A stretch of DNA of 49,706 nucleotides from NCBI GenBank assembly GCA_024413595.1, contig JAKSUC010000020.1, positions 1-49,706 on the forward strand, read 5' to 3'. Of the stretch, positions 44,689 through 49,706 are shown in pieces (the stretch's first letter is position 1; each line of letters begins with the position of its first letter). Position numbers and translations under genes: made by a program. The stretch comes from Bacteroidales bacterium. Lineage in GTDB: Bacteria; Bacteroidota; Bacteroidia; Bacteroidales; UBA3824. Under the pieces are notes generated by a model. That model did no database searches, was not told the origin of the DNA, and worked only from the letters and a program-made list of their open reading frames with translations.

Positions 44689-46047
44689 CTAATTATTAAA
44701 TGCGTTACATACATTTTTAGCGAAATATTCCAACGATGGATCTCGGGCTCCCATCAATAATATGATGTCGCCAGATTGTGCAATTGATGTTAAATATGGA
44801 ATTATTTCATCACGATTTTCTATATATTTTGATTTTATATGATTTAAAATTAATTCGTTAGTAAATTCTTCTGCCGAAATTGTTTGATTTGCAGTTCCGC
44901 CAGCATAATAAATTTTAGAAAATAATATTTGGTCATCCGGTCTTAATAAATTTGTTAGACTCTCGATTAATTCGTTTTTCATAAGTTTTGATGGCGCAAA
45001 ACCATGAGGTTGAAACCATGCTATCACTCTTTTAGATATTGCTTGACATGCGGATATTGATGCACAAATTTTTGCTGGATTATGTGCAAAATCGTCCATG
45101 ATGGTGATATTGTTTTGTGAATAAACAATTCTATTTCTACGAAATATACCTTTATATTTTGATAAAGCGTCAGCAGAATTTGTGTCAGGAATATTAAATT
45201 CACGTGCAACAGCAATAGCAGCCATAGCATTTTGCATATTGTGTTGACCAATTACAGATAGTTTAAACTCTGTATTGTTTGTATAAAAACTAATACCTTC
45301 AATATTTTGAGAAAAACATTCACCGAAATTTCCTTGTTTATTTTTACAGCTAAAGTCTTTGGTTATATCTTTTGATAGGGATTTCGATCTATTATTATCT
45401 TGATTAACAATTAAAGTAGATTTTGTATGTTGTGCAAATGTAGAAAACAAAACCATTAATTCTTCAATTTCTTTATGATCACGATCGATATTTAGGATTA
45501 CACCTATTTCAGGATGATATTTAACAATAGTTCCATCACTTTCATCTGTTTCAATAACAAGAATATCACTATTGCCAACAGCAGCATTACCGATTTTACC
45601 TTTTTCTTGAAGTTCAATAAGACCAGCACCAGAAATTAACGATGGTGAAAAACCGTTTTTTTCTAATATACAATAAATCATAGCTGTTGTAGTAGATTTT
45701 CCAGATGTTCCACAAACTGCAATTGTTTTATTTTTACTTGCTATTTCTGCCAATAAATCACTACGATGTATTATTTTAATATTGTTTACTTTTGCAAAAA
45801 CATATTCGGGTACATTATCTTCTATTGCAGTGGAAACTACAATATAGTCAGTGTTTTTATCAATAATACTTTCTCCTTGAATATAACATTTTATACCTTC
45901 GTTTTCAAGTTTATGTTTTATATCTTGACCTTCTGATTTAGCAAAAACTCTATCAGAACCACTCACGTTATTACCTTTACCCACAAGATATTGAGCAATA
46001 GCACTCATACCACTACCACCAATTCCAATAAAAAAATATGTGTTCAT
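44689..46047 (-). CDS. MurC-like Mur ligase paralogue
   Basis: With the ATG at 46047 the protein is 452 residues and begins MNTYFFIGIGGSGMSAIAQY, the MurC/Mpl Rossmann start. The frame extends 19 codons upstream, but those do not match the family. The ATP loop is GTSGKSTT (from residue 113) instead of the GTHGKTT of the housekeeping MurC at 14467. The blocks ETDESDGTIVKYHPEIGVI, NIDRDHKEIEEL, IMDDFAHNPAKI and FQPHGFAPSKLM follow, and it ends LMGARDPSLEYFAKNV. It could add an amino acid or peptide to UDP-MurNAc, recycle cell wall, or act on another substrate. Confidence 0.82.
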   Translation of the reverse strand: MNTYFFIGIGGSGMSAIAQYLVGKGNNVSGSDRVFAKSEGQDIKHKLENEGIKCYIQGESIIDKNTDYIVVSTAIEDNVPEYVFAKVNNIKIIHRSDLLAEIASKNKTIAVCGTSGKSTTTAMIYCILEKNGFSPSLISGAGLIELQEKGKIGNAAVGNSDILVIETDESDGTIVKYHPEIGVILNIDRDHKEIEELMVLFSTFAQHTKSTLIVNQDNNRSKSLSKDITKDFSCKNKQGNFGECFSQNIEGISFYTNNTEFKLSVIGQHNMQNAMAAIAVAREFNIPDTNSADALSKYKGIFRRNRIVYSQNNITIMDDFAHNPAKICASISACQAISKRVIAWFQPHGFAPSKLMKNELIESLTNLLRPDDQILFSKIYYAGGTANQTISAEEFTNELILNHIKSKYIENRDEIIPYLTSIAQSGDIILLMGARDPSLEYFAKNVCNAFNN

Positions 46048-46118
46048 AGTTTTATATTTTTGTAATACATCTATTCTTAATAAAATTAAAGAATTTTCAA
46101 ACAATAGAAATTTCTTTT

Positions 46119-46126
46119 TATTTTTA
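46119..46126 (+). promoter_or_regulatory. Candidate -7 element TATTTTTA for the symporter
   Basis: One mismatch to TAnnTTTG, 24 bp before the ATG at 46150, in the short divergent region. Confidence 0.4.
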
Positions 46127-46149
46127 CGGCAAATTAAACAAATAATCTT

Positions 46150-47664
46150 ATGTCACCATCATTAATATTGGGAATAATTGCATTTTATTTTGCAATAATC
46201 TTTGTAATAAGTTATTTAACATCACGAAAAAATTCAGACAATAATTCCTTTTTTGTAGGAAATAGACAAAGTCCATGGTATATAGTTGCAATAGCAATGA
46301 TTGGAACATCAATATCTGGAGTAACATTTATTTCTGTTCCAGGAATGGTGGCTGGTTCACAACTTAGCTATATACAAATGGTGTTAGGATTTGTGGCTGG
46401 TTATTTTATTATTGCATATATTCTTTTACCTTTATATTATAAACTAAATTTAAAAAGTATATATACATATCTAGACCAACGATTTGGACATGGGAGTTAT
46501 AAAATTGGAGCAACATTCTTTTTAATATCAAAGTTTTTGGGTTGCGGAGTTCGTATGTATTTAACGGCAATTGTATTACAATTAGTTTTGTTTGAACCAT
46601 TACACATACCATTTGCTATAAATGTAATAGTAACCATGATTATAGTATGGTTATACACATTTCGTGGAGGTGTTAAAACTTTAGTTTGGACAGATATGTT
46701 GCAAACTTTATCTTTAATAGCCGCTGTGGTTTTATGTATATATTTTGTATGCAAATCTATGAATTTAGATTTAAGTAGTTTGTTTTCAACAATATCTAAT
46801 TCTAATATGTCAGATTTATGGTTTTTTGAAGATTATAATGACAAAAGATATTTCTTTAAACAATTCTTGGCAGGAATGTTCACAACTATAGCAATGACAG
46901 GGCTAGATCAAGACATGATGCAAAAAAATTTATCGTGCAAAACATTAAAAGATGCTCAAAAAAATGTTGTTAGTTATGGATTTGCATTTTTACCTGTCAA
47001 CTTATTGTTTTTAGCTTTAGGAATTTTACTATATCAATATGCTGCAAGTTTAGGTTTATATAGTGATGGTGTTTTATGTGATATAAATGGCAATATATTA
47101 AAAGGAGATGAATTATTTCCCTATTTAGCCACTGCATCATCAGCTGACGGACAATTGTTTTTGCCATCGATAGTTGGTGTATTATTTATATTAGGATTAA
47201 TAGCAGCAGCATTTTCATCAGCAGGTAGTGCAGTAACAGCTTTAACAACATCAGTAACCATCGATATATTACGAGCTGATAAAAAAGGAGATGAAACTCA
47301 TCTTAAAAACACCCGTCAACGTGTTCATATTTTAAACACAATAATAATGGCTGTAATTATTTATATGTTTAAAGTGATAGGCAACACAAGTGTTATTGAT
47401 GCAGTATACGTTGTTGCAAGTTATACTTATGGTCCATTATTAGGACTTTACATATTTGGTTTATATTCAAAACGTAATGTAAGAGATTTTTGGGTACCAA
47501 TTATTTGTATTTTATCTCCAATAATATGTTTAATAATAAATTTGAATAGTGAACAATGGTTTAATGGCTATAAAATGGGTTATGAACTATTATTATTAAA
47601 TGGAGCAGTAACAATATTAGGATTGTTTTTGTCTGGAATTAAAACAAAAAAGACAGCCGAATAA
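46150..47664 (+). CDS. Sodium:solute symporter (SSS family)
   Basis: The 504-residue protein has about thirteen membrane helices. SWISS-family features are FFVGNRQSPWYIVAIAMIGTSISGVTFISVPGMV at the start, given here in parts (AMIGTSISGVTFISVPG), FRGGVKTLVWTDMLQT in the middle and FSSAGSAVTALTTSVTIDIL, the sodium-site segment. It imports an unidentified solute with sodium; sialic acid, sugars, amino acids and vitamins are all possible in this family. Divergently transcribed from the MurC-like ligase, so a shared peptidoglycan-fragment theme is possible but speculative. Confidence 0.9.
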   Translation: MSPSLILGIIAFYFAIIFVISYLTSRKNSDNNSFFVGNRQSPWYIVAIAMIGTSISGVTFISVPGMVAGSQLSYIQMVLGFVAGYFIIAYILLPLYYKLNLKSIYTYLDQRFGHGSYKIGATFFLISKFLGCGVRMYLTAIVLQLVLFEPLHIPFAINVIVTMIIVWLYTFRGGVKTLVWTDMLQTLSLIAAVVLCIYFVCKSMNLDLSSLFSTISNSNMSDLWFFEDYNDKRYFFKQFLAGMFTTIAMTGLDQDMMQKNLSCKTLKDAQKNVVSYGFAFLPVNLLFLALGILLYQYAASLGLYSDGVLCDINGNILKGDELFPYLATASSADGQLFLPSIVGVLFILGLIAAAFSSAGSAVTALTTSVTIDILRADKKGDETHLKNTRQRVHILNTIIMAVIIYMFKVIGNTSVIDAVYVVASYTYGPLLGLYIFGLYSKRNVRDFWVPIICILSPIICLIINLNSEQWFNGYKMGYELLLLNGAVTILGLFLSGIKTKKTAE

Positions 47665-47676
47665 ATTGGCTGTCTT
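47650..47676 (+). terminator. Hairpin over the stop codon of the symporter
   Basis: Perfect 9-bp arms AAGACAGCC (47650-47658) and GGCTGTCTT (47668-47676) enclose the stop codon. Two more hairpins follow: ACGGT/ACCGT (47681-47694) and AGCTCTT/AAGAGCT (47708-47731). Confidence 0.55.
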
Positions 47677-47731
47677 AAACACGGTAAAAACCGTTAAATT
47701 ATATCACAGCTCTTTATAAATTGGAAGAGCT

Positions 47732-47959
47732 TGAAACCCAAAAAACACATCATCAAAAAAAACTTTAAATCTTGATTAATGAGAATTATCTCAAAAAAAA
47801 ACTGTAACTATGGCAGAACAAATTTCTTTCTAAATCTTTCTTCATTAATATAACACAAGATTTGCCTTTTACCCTAATGTTTTTTTTGAAATTTGTTGCA
47901 TCTTAAGAAATAAAAGAATCAAAGTAATTTAGAATTCATAACATAAATATATCTATTAA
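47732..47959. other. Intergenic, no gene seen
   Basis: AT-rich with a small TGAGA-ATTA-TCTCA hairpin near 47780-47795. No signal peptide-coding sequence for the adhesin fragment downstream is visible here. Confidence 0.5.
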
Positions 47960-49309
47960 TACATCTGTTATGCAGATGAAACAGCTCCTGTTGGCGATGG
48001 TTCTGCTGAAAATCCTTATCAGATTTCTAATGTGGATGAACTTAAATGGTTTGCCGAATATGTTAATAATAAAAACAATAAAGTTTACGCCGAATTAAAA
48101 GAAAATATTACATTACCTAATTATGGAGAGAATAATTGGGAACCTATTAAAGAATATAAAGGAGTTTTTGATGGAAAAGGACATACCATAAGTAAAGTCT
48201 TTTGTGAACGTTTTAATCAAGATTATGCTGGTTTGTTTGGCATAAATAATGGAAAGATTATAAATGTAGGCATTATTGATTCGTATTTTAGTGGGAAATA
48301 TTATATTGGCTCTTTTTGTGGATGTAATAATGGCATCATTGAAAATTGCTACAGTTCTAGTACGTATAATGGAGATGAAAATGACGGTGGTGTGATTGGA
48401 GTTTGTTACGTTGGCGGTGTGTGTGGCGTTAATAATGGCACAATCAAATATTGCTACAATTCAGGAAAAGTGGAGGCATCAGAAGACTATGTAGGTGGTT
48501 TATGTGGATATAATCAAGAGCAAGGCAAGATAACTAGTTGCTTCAGTACAGGAATTATTATTTACAATAAAGAAAATGCTGTTAATTATGGTAGTTTTTG
48601 TGGTTGTAATAAAGATAATAGCCAAATAAATAATTGTTACACCTCTGCGAAAGTTCAAGAAATAAATGATTATTATGGTAAAGAAAGCAAGGGTGTATTT
48701 AACTGTAATAATACCAACTACTATTTGTGTAATGAAGACAATGGCAATGGTGGCAAAACTAACCAACAATTCCTCTCAGGTGAAGTTGCATATCTATTAG
48801 GATTGAATGATGAGATTTGGGGACAAGATTTGAGTGTTGAAAATTCGTTACCTTGTCTGAATTGCGACAAAAAAGTATACAAAGTTAAATGTGTAGATGA
48901 TGACGCATATTCAAACCAAGATCAAAATTACGAAAAACCTGAATATGAAAATGGTTTTTGTAAACATTGCGGAGCATATCAAGAAGCTAATCTTAATAAT
49001 GACAATTATTATGAAATCTATAACGCTGGTAATCTTTATTGGTTTGCTCAATATGTTAATAAAGGAGGTGAAAATCTCAAGGCCAATGCAATATTAATGA
49101 ATGATATTGTTGTCAATAAAAATGTATTAAACAAATATGGTGATTTAAACGGGAATTGTTATAACTTTATAACATGGAAAACTATTGGATATTATGCAAC
49201 TTATAAAAGTTATGATTATAACGGAATTTTCGATGGTAATAAAAAAACTATCAGTGGACTTTATATTAATAATTATTATTGTCCGAGAAAACAATTTTTC
49301 GACCTGTAG
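47960..49309 (+). pseudogene. GLUG-repeat surface adhesin fragment, damaged at both ends
   Basis: After TAA at 47957 the frame is open and already family-like (APVGDGSAENPYQISNVDEL) with no ATG; the first possible start is GTG 48032, inside this module. A signal peptide is missing. The body shows GLUG repeats (AGLFGINNGKIINVG, GSFCGCNNGIIENCY, GGVCGVNNGTIKYCYNSG, GGLCGYNQEQGKITSCF). A linker with GFCKHCGAYQEA follows, then a second copy of the N-terminal module (YEIYNAGNLYWFAQYVN ... GIFDGNKKTISGLYIN). That copy stops abruptly where a repeated sequence begins at 49281, adding the unrelated end CPRKQFFDL. Adhesin family is clear; function probably lost. Confidence 0.75.
49281..49305 (+). repeat. 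Direct repeat, copy 1 (GTCCGAGAAAACAA...CGACCT)
   Basis: 25 bases identical to 49661-49686 apart from one T in the T-run. It forms the end of the adhesin fragment and the left border of the stem-loop array; copy starts are 380 bp apart. Confidence 0.85.
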
Positions 49310-49362
49310 TTAAAATAAACTTTATATTTACCTAATCCGTTAAAGTTAGAAAAAATCCAATA

Positions 49363-49622
49363 TTTTTTTCAGACATTATTCCCCGAGTTGCGGGAATTTT
49401 TATCGTTCATTTTTTTAGTATTCCCCAAGCTGCGGAAATTTTTATTGTTCATTTTTTTAGTATTCCCTGAGCTGGGGGAAAAGTTTTTTTCATTTTTTTA
49501 GTATTCCCCAAGTTCGGAAAATTTTAATCTTTTATTTTATTCAGTTTTCCCCCGACTCGGAAAATACTTATGTTTTTTTTCGGACTAAATTCCCCCGACC
49601 GGGGGAATTTAGTCCGAAAAAA
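49363..49622 (+). repeat. Tandem array of six approx. 42-bp stem-loop units
   Basis: TTCCC cores begin at about 49378, 49420, 49462, 49503, 49546 and 49589, a period of 41-43 bp. Most units read T-run, AGTATTCCCC, a short loop and GCGGGAA or similar, so each can form a hairpin with a T-run beside it. The sixth unit is a perfect hairpin with two 22-base arms (49575-49596 and 49601-49622) around GACC. No coding frame spans the array. Confidence 0.8.
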
Positions 49623-49660
49623 TTAAATTACGGTTTTATTCGATAAAAAATACTATTAGT

Positions 49661-49686
49661 GTCCGAGAAAACAATTTTTTCGACCT
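49661..49686 (+). repeat. Direct repeat, copy 2 (GTCCGAGAAAACAA...CGACCT)
   Basis: Second copy of the 25/26-base repeat, right border of the array. The sequence after it differs from that after copy 1 (AAAGATAAA versus GTAGTTAAA). Confidence 0.85.
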
Positions 49687-49706
49687 AAAGATAAAAAAAT
49701 TAAGGC

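Noticed and set aside
47970..48060. Out-of-frame signal-peptide-like frame (MQMKQLLLAMVLLKIL)
   Set aside because: It is a shifted reading of the adhesin module itself, which is clearly family-like in the other frame; the hydrophobic look is coincidence.
49363..49622. CRISPR array
   Set aside because: The units are contiguous degenerate tandem repeats with internal hairpins; there are no unique spacers and no cas genes.
1..49706. tRNA or rRNA genes
   Set aside because: I saw no cloverleaf with the conserved GGTTCGANTCC-type arm and no rRNA-like stretch; a covariance-model scan would be decisive.

Overview
The window is AT-rich DNA from a member of the Bacteroidota, most likely an uncultured Bacteroidales-type anaerobe. 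The reasons are a Bacteroidota-style dcw cluster (MraZ to FtsZ, without murF or ddl, with an FtsI carrying a PASTA domain), a type IX secretion protein (PorT), a SusB-type GH97 glycosidase, many lipoproteins with Bacteroidota-like signals, few Shine-Dalgarno sequences, and repeated TAnnTTTG promoter elements. MurE carries the DNPR motif, so the peptidoglycan should contain meso-diaminopimelate. Genus and species cannot be read from the sequence.

Layout. 1-225: tail of an Rpn/PD-(D/E)XK nuclease-family protein. 286-2253 (-): secreted GH97 glycosidase. 2492-2594: three DnaA-box-like 9-mers, three MraZ boxes at exact 10-bp spacing, and a promoter. 2620-19494: the dcw operon mraZ-rsmH-ftsL-ftsI-murE-mraY-murD-ftsW-murG-(unknown lipoprotein)-murC-ftsQ-ftsA-ftsZ, almost without gaps. 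19646-21183: a two-gene partner-switch cassette, a tandem SiaB-like kinase plus a SiaC-like protein, closed by a 25-bp-stem terminator. 21558-24739: accessory stretch with a four-helix-bundle/zinc-ribbon protein, an unknown small ORF, a secreted protein made of seven 'LEDWM' repeats, and a lipoprotein.

24757-36546: a PhnP-like metallo-hydrolase, a small membrane protein, a strongly expressed-looking OmpA-like/TPR lipoprotein, several unknown secreted proteins, a two-gene unit with a FIST-like protein, PorT, a HAD hydrolase, a beta-propeller lipoprotein, a DUF1573 protein and a DUF445 membrane protein. 36598-44531 (-): a three-gene signalling operon encoding a secreted TPR protein, a complete soluble PAS histidine kinase, and a membrane TPR-PAS protein whose kinase core has lost the phospho-accepting histidine. 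44689-47664: a second MurC-like ligase, divergent from a sodium:solute symporter. 47960-49706: a GLUG-type adhesin fragment damaged at both ends, followed by a 42-bp stem-loop tandem array flanked by a 25/26-bp direct repeat.

How it fits together. The dcw operon supplies lipid II synthesis (MurC, MurD, MurE, MraY, MurG) and the divisome (FtsL, FtsQ, FtsI, FtsW, FtsA, FtsZ), probably under MraZ autocontrol. The best candidates for undescribed biology are the LEDWM-repeat secreted protein with its structured 3' UTR, the tandem SiaB/SiaC pair beside ftsZ, the active-kinase/pseudokinase pair, the lipoprotein inside the dcw operon, and the terminal stem-loop array.
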